Source: Hymenobacter rigui
GTDB taxonomy: Bacteria > Bacteroidota > Bacteroidia > Cytophagales > Hymenobacteraceae
Assembly (NCBI RefSeq): GCF_003944715.1
Contig: NZ_RWIT01000001.1
Location: forward strand, 682,001-746,000
Direction: 5' to 3'
Length of the DNA stretch: 64,000 nucleotides
The translations under genes and the position numbers were made by a program. The first letter of the stretch is position 1; every line of letters starts with the position of its first letter. Below, one piece after another: positions 42,876-50,799 of the stretch. The notes beneath the pieces were generated by a model. That model saw nothing but the letters and a program-made list of their open reading frames with translations, ran no database searches and was not told where the DNA came from.

Positions 42876-44117
42876 ATGCTGACACATTTACTCCGTCGCA
42901 TTTTGTGCGTGTGGCTTTTGGCTGCGTGCGCGCCACTCCTAAGCCTGGCCCAAGGACCGGCCGTAACGGATACTCCCCCACTCCCACAGCTTACTTGGTT
43001 CATCAAGCAAGGGCCGGATATGGTGGTGCGCCGTGGTACTGTAGTGATGACCATGGACCGGGACGTGGTGCTGGCCAACGGGGCTCGCATCAGCCACACC
43101 GATGGCAAAGTAGAGCTGCTGACCGGAGGCAGTATGCCGTTGCGGGATGGAGAGGCAATGAGCCAAAACGGGGAGCTGGTGGGAAGCCAGCGGGCTCAGC
43201 AAATGGGGCTTACTCCGGCGGCCGTCAACATGCGTCGGGACGCCGCTGCTGCTCCGGCCCCTGCTGTTCCGACCTCTACTGCTCCGGTTTCTGCGGCCGT
43301 TGCTACTGCGGCACCGTTCACTTACCAGCCACCGGTGCCCGTTGAGGGCAAGCTGAAAGGAGTGGTAGAACTGGGAGCCAGTGGGTTCAACTCTTTCATT
43401 ATTCGGGTAGATAAGCAGCAGAACTGGAAGCTGGAGAAGGCCGATTTCGGTACCAGTCTGGTATTTGAAAACCTAGCCACCGACGAAGATGTTCGGAAAG
43501 GCCTGAAAGGCTACATCGGACAGATGCTGGACTACGGTGTAGGCGGCCGCGACATTCATTTCGTAGTAAGCTCGGGGGCCACCATGGCCGATGTAACCCG
43601 CCGGATTGTGCGTACGCTCAAGGAGCTAGGGTACGTGGTAAATACCGTAACTCCTGAGCAGGAAGGCGCTCTGGCCCTGAAAGCGGCTCTGCCCCCCACG
43701 TTTACGGGAAAGGCATTTGTGGCCGATATTGGCTCGGGCAACACCAAAATATCGTGGCTGCAGCATGGTATCCCGGCCGCTCTTGACTCGTACGGGGCCA
43801 AGTATTACCAAAAGGGCATTGCCGACGAGGCCGTAACCCGCGACATTGTGGATAATGCCCATCAGGTACCCGTTGAGCTGCGCCAGACCTGCTTTATCAT
43901 TGGGGGCGTGCCTTATGAATTAGCCAAAGCCAGCCGCCAAGGCAAGGAGCGCTACACTGTGCTGAAAGCACCCGCTGCCTATGCCGAACTGCCGGGGGCC
44001 AAAATCAAATCGGGCGTCAACATTTACAAAGCCCTGGTCGATGCTACCGGCTGCCAGCAGTTCGTATTCGACTGGGATGCCAACTTCACCATTGGCTACC
44101 TGCTGAATATGCCTTAA
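42876..44117 (+). CDS. Secreted DUF6799 - Ppx/GppA-like fusion protein
   Basis: 413 residues. Signal peptide (LLRRILCVWLLAACAPLLSL). About 34-95 resembles DUF6799: VVRRGTVVMTMDRDVVLANG, LLTGGSMPLRDGEAMSQNG. An Ala/Pro/Thr linker (about 105-150) leads to an ASKHA fold of the Ppx/GppA kind (about 155-410): VVELGASGFNSFIIRVD, where Ppx has the phosphate-1 loop, VVSSGATMADVTRRI, TPEQEGALALKAAL, the site of the catalytic Glu in Ppx (about residue 261), and VADIGSGNTKISWLQHG (phosphate 2). Ppx/GppA proteins act in the cytoplasm, so an exported copy is odd. It could be a lipid-phosphate- or polyphosphate-handling enzyme or a non-catalytic binder. The phosphate-1 Asp is replaced by Glu. Confidence 0.75.
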   Translation: MLTHLLRRILCVWLLAACAPLLSLAQGPAVTDTPPLPQLTWFIKQGPDMVVRRGTVVMTMDRDVVLANGARISHTDGKVELLTGGSMPLRDGEAMSQNGELVGSQRAQQMGLTPAAVNMRRDAAAAPAPAVPTSTAPVSAAVATAAPFTYQPPVPVEGKLKGVVELGASGFNSFIIRVDKQQNWKLEKADFGTSLVFENLATDEDVRKGLKGYIGQMLDYGVGGRDIHFVVSSGATMADVTRRIVRTLKELGYVVNTVTPEQEGALALKAALPPTFTGKAFVADIGSGNTKISWLQHGIPAALDSYGAKYYQKGIADEAVTRDIVDNAHQVPVELRQTCFIIGGVPYELAKASRQGKERYTVLKAPAAYAELPGAKIKSGVNIYKALVDATGCQQFVFDWDANFTIGYLLNMP

Positions 44118-44145
44118 GCCAGCGTGGCAGCATCTGCATAATCAT

Positions 44146-44204
44146 AATATAAAAAGCACCAGCCGGCCCGAAGCAATTTGGGCTGGCTGGTGTGCTTTTG
44201 GGCA
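44146..44204. terminator. Bidirectional terminator
   Basis: AAAAAGCACCAGCC...GGCTGGTGTGCTTTT stem with matching GGCC/GGCT inner pairs, between the convergent Ppx-like and rhodanese genes. Confidence 0.85.
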
Positions 44205-44209
44205 GCCGC

Positions 44210-44533
44210 TTAATAAACCGGCACCGATGGATCTACCTGTACACTCCAGGCATGAATGCCGCCCCGCAGGTTGAGCAGGTTGGTTAGCTCGTGGCGGTGC
44301 TGCAAATAAGCCAGGGCCTGCATGGAGCGCACCCCGTGGTGGCAGATGAGCACAGTGGGTCGGTCGGGGTCAATTTCCTCGGCGCGACGGGCCAATTCGC
44401 CCAGCGGAATCAGCTGGCTGCCTTCGATGCGGCAGTAGGCATACTCCTCTGGCTGCCGCACGTCAATCAGCTGGATATCCTCGCCGCTTTGGAGGCGGGC
44501 GTGTAGGTCGGAGGCGGTGAGTTCGGGGAGCAT
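44210..44533 (-). CDS. Single-domain rhodanese-like protein
   Basis: 107 residues, one rhodanese domain. Persulfide carrier/sulfurtransferase type. Entry IQLIDVRQPEEYAYCRIEGS, active-site loop VLICHHGVRSMQAL with catalytic Cys (about residue 71), and exit NLRGGIHAW. The loop CHHGVRS is that of small sulfur carriers. A TAnnTTTG box lies 38-45 bases upstream. No sulfur-pathway neighbour reveals the partner. Confidence 0.92.
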   Translation of the reverse strand: MLPELTASDLHARLQSGEDIQLIDVRQPEEYAYCRIEGSQLIPLGELARRAEEIDPDRPTVLICHHGVRSMQALAYLQHRHELTNLLNLRGGIHAWSVQVDPSVPVY

Positions 44534-44570
44534 AGCAGCCGTGGAGAAAGGGAAAGTGCTGTAGAAGCTG

Positions 44571-44599
44571 CAAAATTACCACGCTACTCAGTAGTTTTG
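44571..44599. promoter_or_regulatory. Back-to-back -7 boxes for rhodanese (-) and pnuC (+)
   Basis: TAATTTTG on the minus strand (44571-44578) and TAGTTTTG on the plus strand (44592-44599), divergently facing the two genes with only 13 bases between them. Confidence 0.55.
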
Positions 44600-44633
44600 G
44601 ACAGGCCCACGTGTCGGCCCGCTGCTGCGGAAG

Positions 44634-45290
44634 ATGATGAGGGGCTTTTACGGTTCTTTTGCTGTGCTACAAGCGTTGTACGATTTTTGGACGGCCGCTG
44701 CCGGCGGTAGTCCGCTGGAGTGGGTGTCCGTGCTCACTGGGTTTGCCTGCGTGTGGCTGGCGGCGCGCGAGTCGCTCTGGAATTTCCCGGTGGCTATTAT
44801 CAGCTGTGGCCTGTACGTGCTGGTATATTATCAAACCGGCCTGTATTCCGACATGTTTTTGCAGGGCTGCTTTATTGCCCTGAGTCTGTATGGCTGGTAC
44901 GGGTGGCTGTATGGCGGCCGGGGCCGCACCGAGCTGCCCGTGACGCGCACCCGGCGCGCCGAGTGGGTGGGTGGGGCACTGTTTGCGGCGGCTTACACGC
45001 TGGGCGTCGGCTACCACCTGCAGCACCACACCGATGCTGCCCTGCCCCACTGGGATGCCTTCACCACGGCCGGGAGCTTGGTGGCGCAGTACCTGCTCAT
45101 GCGTAAGCGGCTGGAAAACTGGTGGCTCTGGATTGTGGTGGACATCATCTACGTGCCTATTCTCTGGTACAAGCACCTGTATCCCACCAGTGCGCTGTAT
45201 GTCCTGTACCTGGGGCTGGCCGTGTACGGGTACTGGGAGTGGCGCCGGGCCATGCGGCAGGAACAGGCTGCCTTGCCGGAGGCGGTGTAA
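44634..45290 (+). CDS. pnuC: PnuC-type nicotinamide riboside transporter
   Basis: 218 residues with 6-7 transmembrane helices. Imports nicotinamide riboside (PnuC class); family diagnostic region is SLWNFPVAIISCGLYVLVYY followed by LYSDMFLQGCFIALSLYGWY and W-rich motifs GWLYGGRG. WWLWIVVDIIYVPILWYKHL and YVLYLGLAVYGYWEWRRA come near the end. Two adjacent ATGs (44634 and 44637) are possible. The next gene is the matching nicotinamide riboside kinase, which would trap the substrate. Vitamin specificity (NR, thiamine, riboflavin) cannot be told for certain, but the neighbour supports NR. Confidence 0.9.
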   Translation: MMRGFYGSFAVLQALYDFWTAAAGGSPLEWVSVLTGFACVWLAARESLWNFPVAIISCGLYVLVYYQTGLYSDMFLQGCFIALSLYGWYGWLYGGRGRTELPVTRTRRAEWVGGALFAAAYTLGVGYHLQHHTDAALPHWDAFTTAGSLVAQYLLMRKRLENWWLWIVVDIIYVPILWYKHLYPTSALYVLYLGLAVYGYWEWRRAMRQEQAALPEAV

Positions 45291-45333
45291 GCCGTATATT
45301 TCGTTCTTCACTGCTGATTATTTCCCCCCTTAC

Positions 45334-45897
45334 GTGCTGCGCGTTGCCCTTACCGGACCCGAATCGACGGGTAAAACTACTCTGAGCCGCTTGCTGGCCG
45401 AACATTACACCACCACTTGGGCCCCCGAATACGCGCGTTATTACCTGGAGCAGCACGGTCCCGGCTACACCCTCGCCGACCTGGAGCGCATTGCCCGTGG
45501 CCAGCTGCGGGCCGAGCAGAATGCCATGCAGGCCGCGCAGCTGCAGGGCCGGCCCATCATATTCTGCGACACGGATTTGCTGGTAATTAAAATCTGGGCC
45601 GAACATGCCTTTGGCGTGTGTCCGCAGTGGATTCTGGAGCAGATTGAGCAACAGCAGTACGATTTGGTGCTGCTGCTGAATGTGGATTTGCCCTGGGAGC
45701 CGGACCCGCTGCGGGAGCACCCGCACCACCGCCAGTATTTCTACGATTTGTACCTGCGCGAGCTGCGGGAGCAAATGTCCAACTTCGCCGAAATCAGCGG
45801 CGACCTCACTGAGCGGCTGGAGCAGGCTTGCTTTCACATAGACACCCTGCTGGGCAAAACCGGCTACTGGCGGGCTCCGGCCAGTCTGCGGGTTTAA
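45334..45897 (+). CDS. NadR-like nicotinamide riboside kinase / AAA ATPase
   Basis: 187 residues, starting at a GTG directly before VLRVALTGPESTGKTTLSRL. Walker A GPESTGKT (residues about 8-15), typical of the NadR ribosylnicotinamide kinase domain. WAPEYARYYLEQHG and IIFCDTDLLVIKIWAEHAFG, LLLNVDLPWEPDPLREH follow in the family order. The frame is open 121 codons further upstream inside pnuC, so the GTG choice rests on the family start. Works with PnuC to phosphorylate imported NR to NMN in NAD salvage. Gap of 43 bases, probable operon. Confidence 0.9.
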   Translation: MLRVALTGPESTGKTTLSRLLAEHYTTTWAPEYARYYLEQHGPGYTLADLERIARGQLRAEQNAMQAAQLQGRPIIFCDTDLLVIKIWAEHAFGVCPQWILEQIEQQQYDLVLLLNVDLPWEPDPLREHPHHRQYFYDLYLRELREQMSNFAEISGDLTERLEQACFHIDTLLGKTGYWRAPASLRV

Positions 45898-45947
45898 CCT
45901 TCGGGGCCGGCTTGCCGTTGGGGAGGCTGGTTGCCAATCCCTCCCAT

Positions 45948-46823
45948 ATGCTCTATACCCTCGAAAATGAACTGTGCCGGGTGGCCGTGGACACCCACGG
46001 GGCCGAGCTGCACAGCTTTGTCCGCAAAGATCTGAATGGTCTGGAATACATCTGGCCCGCCGAGGCTGCCCACTGGAACCGCCACGCGCCGGTACTGTTC
46101 CCCATTGTGGGCCGCCTTCCGCAGGATACCTACCAGTACCGCGGCCAGGAGTACCGCCTCACCCAGCACGGCTTCGCGCGCGACCAGGAGTTTCAGCTGC
46201 TGCACCAGGGGCCGGCCGAATTGACGTTTGAGCTGCGTGATACCGAGGCCACGCGCCAGCAGTATCCGTTTGCCTTTGCCCTGCGCATCAGCTATCGGCT
46301 GGCGGGCCCCACGCTCACCATTGGCTGGGAAGTGGAAAACCTCGGTGCCGATGAGCTGCTGTTCAGCATTGGCGCGCACCCGGCCTTCCGCTGCCCACTG
46401 CTGCCCGAGGAAACCTTCGAGGATTATGAGTTCGTGTTCGACCAGCCCGTAACTTTGCACCGGCATTTGCTGGATGGGGGGCTGCTCACGGGCCACACCG
46501 CGCCCGTGCTGGAGCAGCAGACCACGCTGCCGCTCCACTACGCGCTGTTTGCACAGGATGCGCTGGTGTTTAAGCACTTCGATTTCACCCACCTCACGCT
46601 GCGTAGCCGCCGCTCGGGCCGCGCGGTGCGGGTGCGCTTCGATGGGTTTCCGTACCTGGGCCTCTGGACCAAAGGGCCCGGCGCACCGTTTGTGTGCATT
46701 GAGCCCTGGCACGGCATTGCCAGCGCCACCACCGGCTCCCGGGAGCTAGCCGATAAAGAAGGCATTCTGTATTTGCAGCCCGGGCAGCAGTTTATCACCT
46801 CGCATAGCATCACCGTTGAGTAA
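45948..46823 (+). CDS. Aldose 1-epimerase family protein (LacX-like)
   Basis: 291 residues, beta-sandwich mutarotase-like. ENELCRVAVDTHGAELHSFV at the start, LEYIWPAEAAHWNRHAPVLF, then FPIVGRLPQD, TQHGFARDQEF (the first conserved His), SIGAHPAFRCPL and VCIEPWHGIA. It probably interconverts sugar anomers; the substrate is unknown, and LacX-type members often lack an assigned function. Starts at the ATG 45948, 50 bases after the kinase. The frame is open upstream but that stretch lacks family similarity. Confidence 0.9.
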   Translation: MLYTLENELCRVAVDTHGAELHSFVRKDLNGLEYIWPAEAAHWNRHAPVLFPIVGRLPQDTYQYRGQEYRLTQHGFARDQEFQLLHQGPAELTFELRDTEATRQQYPFAFALRISYRLAGPTLTIGWEVENLGADELLFSIGAHPAFRCPLLPEETFEDYEFVFDQPVTLHRHLLDGGLLTGHTAPVLEQQTTLPLHYALFAQDALVFKHFDFTHLTLRSRRSGRAVRVRFDGFPYLGLWTKGPGAPFVCIEPWHGIASATTGSRELADKEGILYLQPGQQFITSHSITVE

Positions 46824-46830
46824 CCACTTC

Positions 46831-47247
46831 ATGACCTCCGAAATTACCATCCGCCCCATCAAGGCGGCCGAAACCTACCCACTTCGCCACGAAGTACTGT
46901 GGCCCCAGGAATCCCTCGATTACGTAAAACTGAATCAGGACGAGCAAGGTCACCACTACGGCGCTTTCCGCAACGGCAAGCTCGTATCGGTGCTGTCATT
47001 GTTTATGGACGGCAGCGTGGCCCGCTTCCGCAAATTTGCTACCCGCCCCGATTGCCAGGGCCAGGGTATCGGCTCCCAGCTGCTGCGCCAGGTACTCGAC
47101 GATGCCCGCCAGAAGGGGGCCCAGCGCATCTGGTGCGACGCCCGCGCCGTGAACGAAAACTTCTACCGCGCCTTCGGTCTGGAGCCCGAGGGTAACCGCT
47201 TCTACCGCGGCACCATTCCCTATATCCGCATGGCCAAGGACCTGTAG
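46831..47247 (+). CDS. GNAT-family N-acetyltransferase (138 aa)
   Basis: Compact GNAT domain: TIRPIKAAETYPLRHEVLWP entry, SVARFRKFATRPDCQGQGIG with acetyl-CoA motif A (RPDCQGQGIGSQLLRQ), then WCDARAVNENFYRAFGLEPE, where N-x-x-F-Y contacts CoA. Similar to ElaA/PhnO-size single-domain acetyltransferases. Start: ATG at 46831, 7 bases after the epimerase stop, so translational coupling is possible (a TTG at 46816 overlaps the preceding stop). Substrate unknown. Downstream lies a long hairpin that can stop transcription. Confidence 0.88.
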   Translation: MTSEITIRPIKAAETYPLRHEVLWPQESLDYVKLNQDEQGHHYGAFRNGKLVSVLSLFMDGSVARFRKFATRPDCQGQGIGSQLLRQVLDDARQKGAQRIWCDARAVNENFYRAFGLEPEGNRFYRGTIPYIRMAKDL

Positions 47248-47273
47248 GTGGCAGAGCTGAGAATCTAGAGCTC

Positions 47274-47369
47274 AGAACTGAGAACAAAGAAGTGAGAGGT
47301 GAGCCCTTCGTTCTATCGGCACGTTGCCAGAACGAAGGGCTCACCTCTCACTTCTTTGTTCTCAGTTCT
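47274..47369. repeat. 41-bp perfect inverted repeat
   Basis: Arms 47274-47314 and 47329-47369 are perfect reverse complements with a 14-base loop, one flank carrying AGAACTGAGAAC-like units. Located between convergent genes. It may also act as a terminator. Confidence 0.85.
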
Positions 47370-47381
47370 AAATTCTACAAT

Positions 47382-47609
47382 TCACACCTCCACTGGGCGC
47401 CGCCGGTTATAGTCCGGCTCCCAGTCGTTGATGGGACGGGAAATACCGGGCGGCAGGTCGAAATCGGGCAGGCCGTCGTCCAGCGGTTCGCCCCCGTCGT
47501 CGTCACTATCAGGGGTGGGCGGGTGGCGCTGGCGGCGGCGCGGGAGCATCAGCAGTACCCCGGCAAATATCAGCGCAACAAGTAGGTAGAGTATACTGGA
47601 AACGGTCAT
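47382..47609 (-). CDS. Small single-span membrane protein (75 aa)
   Basis: One N-terminal transmembrane helix (SSILYLLVALIFAGVLLML) followed by a basic RRRQRHPP segment, then an acidic Asp/Gly/Pro-rich cytoplasmic tail (SDDDGGEPLDDGLPDFDLPP) and a terminal NDWEPDYNRRR. By the positive-inside rule the tail is cytoplasmic. Unknown family; resembles small Bacteroidota tail-only membrane proteins. Real coding is supported by the ATG, the membrane helix and normal codon use. Confidence 0.7.
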   Translation of the reverse strand: MTVSSILYLLVALIFAGVLLMLPRRRQRHPPTPDSDDDGGEPLDDGLPDFDLPPGISRPINDWEPDYNRRRPVEV

Positions 47610-47905
47610 GACAGGGAGAGCTGAAGTGCAACATCAAACCGGAAATCAACTGGTGTCACAGCAAGAAACGGAGGTGCAAGCCGGGTTGTTTTGGTTGGGT
47701 CGGTTTTTCTTTGGGTGAAATTGAGGGTTAGCTAATTTACCTGATTGTCAGGAAATAAAGTAGCCTTTTGCCGATCAATAACTCCCGCTGTTTGACCGGA
47801 TACCGCGGGAGGCTGCCGGGCAGTTACGGCGTGGACTGTCGGCCGTGTATTCGGTGCCAATCAGGAGAATTTTGGGCCCGGTGCCGCAAAAACCAGACTC
47901 CCGCT

Positions 47906-47913
47906 TACCTTTG
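47906..47913 (+). promoter_or_regulatory. -7 promoter box TACCTTTG for the TPP riboswitch transcript
   Basis: Exact TAnnTTTG match 11 bases before the riboswitch aptamer, so transcription would start just ahead of it. Confidence 0.6.
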
Positions 47914-47922
47914 CCGCATAGT

Positions 47923-48000
47923 TTAGGGGTGCCCTCCTGCACAGGATGGCTGAGATCATACCCATTGAACCTGCCCGGGTAATGCCGGCGAAGGGAACAA
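47923..48000 (+). promoter_or_regulatory. TPP riboswitch (THI element)
   Basis: Conserved core in order: AGGGGTGCC, GGCTGAGATCATACCC, TTGAACCTG, CCGGGTAATGCCGGCGAAGG. These are the signature segments of the thiamine pyrophosphate aptamer (P2-J2/4-P4-P5). Binding TPP would lower expression of the TonB receptor downstream. The 47610-47905 gap upstream shows nothing else recognisable. Confidence 0.96.
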
Positions 48001-48023
48001 ACGATCCGCGAACGAAAAACCTT

Positions 48024-48062
48024 AGGGTGCCGACCCCTGGCACCGGGTCCGTTCCATCTTTT
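48024..48062 (+). terminator. Expression-platform hairpin of the TPP riboswitch
   Basis: GGGTGCC...GGCACC stem and a T-rich stretch (TCTTTTTCATTTTTC) a few bases on, between aptamer and start codon. It could terminate transcription when TPP is bound. The GTG start lies only 14 bases beyond it. Confidence 0.55.
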
Positions 48063-48075
48063 TCATTTTTCACCA

Positions 48076-50553
48076 GTGAAAAATTTTGTAGTAACCGGAG
48101 TAGCCTTGCTGGCCGCTACCGGTGCGGCATGGGCGCAAGGCCCCGTGTCGGGCGCAGTGCTGGATGCCCGTACGGGTGTGGCCCTGCCCAATGCCACCGT
48201 ATTGTTGGACGGCGTAGCCGTGGCCGCTTCTACGGATGGTTCCTTCACGCTGCCGGCCGTGGCCGCGGGTGTGCACGAGCTGCGAGTCACATTTGTGGGC
48301 TACGAGCCCCTGGTGCAGCGCCTCGAAGGCCAGACCAGTCCGCAACAGCTGCGCCTTACGCTGCAGCCCGGCGGCGTACTCACCGGCGAGGCGCTGGTAA
48401 CGGCCTCCCGCGCCAATGAGCGTACCGCTACGGCCTACACCAACCTCAGCAAGGAAGATCTGGCTAAGCGCAATTTCGGGCAGGATATTCCTTACCTGCT
48501 CGACCAGACGCCCTCCGTGGTGGTGAACTCCGACGCCGGCAACGGCGTGGGCTACACCGGAATTCGGGTGCGGGGCACGGGTATAGAGGGAATTAACGTG
48601 ACGGTGAACGGCGTGCCGCTGAACGATGCGGAAAGTCACGGCGCGTTCTTCGTGAACCTGCCCGACCTGGCTTCCAGCACCAGCAGCCTGCAGGTGCAGC
48701 GGGGCGTGGGCACCAGCCAGAACGGCAGCGCTGCCTTCGGGGCCAGCATCAACATGAGCACCCTGGAAAGCCGGCAGCAGGCTTACGCCGAAAGCCAGAA
48801 CAGCTACGGATCCTTCAATACCTGGAAAAACAACGTGCAGTTCGGCACCGGCCTCATCAACGGCCGCTTCACGGTGGATGGTCGCCTGTCGCGCATCAGC
48901 TCCGACGGCTATATGGTGCGCGGGGCTTCGGATCTGAAATCGTACTACCTGGCTGCCGGCTACCAGCAGAAAAATACCCTGCTGAAGTTTATCACCTTCT
49001 CGGGCCGCGAGAAAACCTACCAGGCCTGGAACGGGGTACCCGAGCCCGCCCTCACCCGCAATGCCGCCGGCCTGCAGCAGTACGTGGACAACTACGAGCT
49101 GAGCCCCGAGGATGCCGAGCGGGCCCTGCGCGAAGGCCGCCGCTACGCCTACTACACCTACGACAACCAAACCGACAACTACCAGCAGAATCACTACCAG
49201 CTCCACCTTACCCAGGGTCTGGGCCGCAACTGGAATATGGCCGCCGCCGCCCACCTCACCCGGGGCTTCGGCTACTACGAGAGCTTCCGCGCCAACCGTA
49301 AGCTGGCCGATTACAACCTGCCCGACGTGGTGCTGGGCACCGCGCCCAACACCACCGTCATTAAGCGCACTGATCTGGTGGACCGCAAGTGGCTGGATAA
49401 CTACTTTTTCGGCGGCATCTTCGCGCTGAACTACCAGCCTACTGAGGGCAAGGTGCAGGCTACGCTGGGCGGGGGCTGGAACCGCTTCCTCAACGACCAC
49501 TACGGCGAGGTAATCTGGGCGCGCTACGCTTCCACGGGCAACATCCGCCACCGGTCGTACTTCAACGACGCCACCAAAACCGACTACAACGCCTACGCCC
49601 GCGCCATCTGGCAGGCTGCGGAGAAACTGAGCGTGTATGCCGACGTGCAGGTGCGCCGCATCAACTACGAGCTGGGCGGCATTGAGGACAAGCAGGTGCC
49701 CGTATCGGCCAAGGCCAACTACACCTTCTTCAACCCCAAAGGAGGCCTTACTTGGCAGCTTTCCGATTACCAGACGCTGTACGCCAGCTACGCCGTGGCT
49801 CACCGGGAGCCCGTGCGCTCCGACTTCACCGACCGTCCGTTGTATGACGCCGGTCCGAAAGCCGAGCAGCTCCACGATCTGGAAGGCGGCTACCGCCTCA
49901 ACCGCACCGTGAACAACCAGGTGCTGCGGGCCGAGGTGAACGGCTTCTATATGCGCTACCGCAACCAGCTGGTGAACACCGGCCAGCTGAACGACGTGGG
50001 CACGCCCTTGCGCACCAACGCCCCCCGCAGCTACCGGGCCGGCGTGGAGCTGACGGGCGCGTACCAGCCGCTCACGTGGCTGAGCCTGAGCAGCACCCTC
50101 ACCCTGAGCCGCAACCGCATTCTGGACTACCGCGCCGTTACCTACGACAAGGACTACAACCCGGTCATTGCCTCGGAGGGCCGCACCACTACCATTTCCT
50201 ACTCGCCCAGCGCCGTATCGGCGCACACGGTGGAGGTGATGCCGGTGAAGGGGCTGCGCGCGGCCCTGCTCTACAAAACCGTGAGCCGCCAGTACCTCGA
50301 CAACACGGAGTCGGCCAATAAAGCCATTGCCGCCTATCAGGTGCTTGATTTGCGCCTGCGCTACACCGTGCAGCCCCGGTTTATGCGCGAGCTGGAGCTG
50401 GGCCTGCTGGTAAACAATCTGCTCAACCGCGAATACGTGGCCAACGGCTACACCTATGGCTACCCCGATGCCACCGGCCAGCAGCTCACCTTCAACTACT
50501 ACTACCCCCAGGCCACCTGCAACTTCCTGGCCTCGGTAGGGGTGAAGTTTTAA
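48076..50553 (+). CDS. TonB-dependent receptor under TPP control (probable thiamine uptake)
   Basis: 825 residues. Starts with GTG (VKNFVVTGVALLAATGAAWA, signal peptide). Carboxypeptidase-like domain at about 22-105 (VSGAVLDARTGVALPNATVL), plug (about 118-235: DLAKRNFGQDIPYLLDQTPS, GVGYTGIRVRGTGIEGINVT, LQVQRGVGTSQNGSAAFGAS), then a long 22-strand barrel ending in FLASVGVKF. Control by the upstream riboswitch suggests import of thiamine or a phosphorylated or precursor form, as known for other Bacteroidota. No inner-membrane PnuT or kinase is adjacent, so the rest of the route lies elsewhere. Confidence 0.92.
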   Translation: MKNFVVTGVALLAATGAAWAQGPVSGAVLDARTGVALPNATVLLDGVAVAASTDGSFTLPAVAAGVHELRVTFVGYEPLVQRLEGQTSPQQLRLTLQPGGVLTGEALVTASRANERTATAYTNLSKEDLAKRNFGQDIPYLLDQTPSVVVNSDAGNGVGYTGIRVRGTGIEGINVTVNGVPLNDAESHGAFFVNLPDLASSTSSLQVQRGVGTSQNGSAAFGASINMSTLESRQQAYAESQNSYGSFNTWKNNVQFGTGLINGRFTVDGRLSRISSDGYMVRGASDLKSYYLAAGYQQKNTLLKFITFSGREKTYQAWNGVPEPALTRNAAGLQQYVDNYELSPEDAERALREGRRYAYYTYDNQTDNYQQNHYQLHLTQGLGRNWNMAAAAHLTRGFGYYESFRANRKLADYNLPDVVLGTAPNTTVIKRTDLVDRKWLDNYFFGGIFALNYQPTEGKVQATLGGGWNRFLNDHYGEVIWARYASTGNIRHRSYFNDATKTDYNAYARAIWQAAEKLSVYADVQVRRINYELGGIEDKQVPVSAKANYTFFNPKGGLTWQLSDYQTLYASYAVAHREPVRSDFTDRPLYDAGPKAEQLHDLEGGYRLNRTVNNQVLRAEVNGFYMRYRNQLVNTGQLNDVGTPLRTNAPRSYRAGVELTGAYQPLTWLSLSSTLTLSRNRILDYRAVTYDKDYNPVIASEGRTTTISYSPSAVSAHTVEVMPVKGLRAALLYKTVSRQYLDNTESANKAIAAYQVLDLRLRYTVQPRFMRELELGLLVNNLLNREYVANGYTYGYPDATGQQLTFNYYYPQATCNFLASVGVKF

Positions 50554-50559
50554 GATGGG

Positions 50560-50588
50560 TTGGCGGTTTATGACCCGCCATTTATTAG
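50560..50588 (+). terminator. Weak terminator-like hairpin after the TonB receptor
   Basis: GGCGG...CCCGCC stem just after the stop, followed by ATTTATT. Modest evidence. Confidence 0.4.
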
Positions 50589-50591
50589 GAC

Positions 50592-50756
50592 GTCATTCCG
50601 AGCAGCGCGAGGAATCTCGCGTGCCGACGTTGCAATGGTAATCTGAGGTCAGCACGCAAGATGCTTCGGCTGCGCCTCTGCATGACAGATACTCGCTAAC
50701 GTCAGCACGCGAGATTCCTCGGTCCCTGGCCTGATACGCCACATGCTCGGAATGAC
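50592..50756. repeat. GTCAT hairpin family, copy 2 (composite)
   Basis: GTCATTCCGAGC (50592-50603) pairs with GCTCGGAATGAC (50745-50756), and GAGGAATCTCGCGTG (50609-50623) pairs with CACGCGAGATTCCTC (50706-50720). Between them is a minus-oriented half copy starting GTCATGCAGAGG. It lies in the 520-base gap after the TonB receptor. Confidence 0.8.
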
Positions 50757-50799
50757 GACTTCGTAAACTAAAACCACTTCATTGTCAGGATTTTTTGCG

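Noticed and set aside
48070..50226. 718-residue open frame antisense to the TPP-controlled TonB receptor
   Set aside because: Mirror frame of a GC-rich gene; the plus strand has clear TonB plug and barrel motifs, and the minus translation is a Gly/Val/Ala-rich composition without domains.
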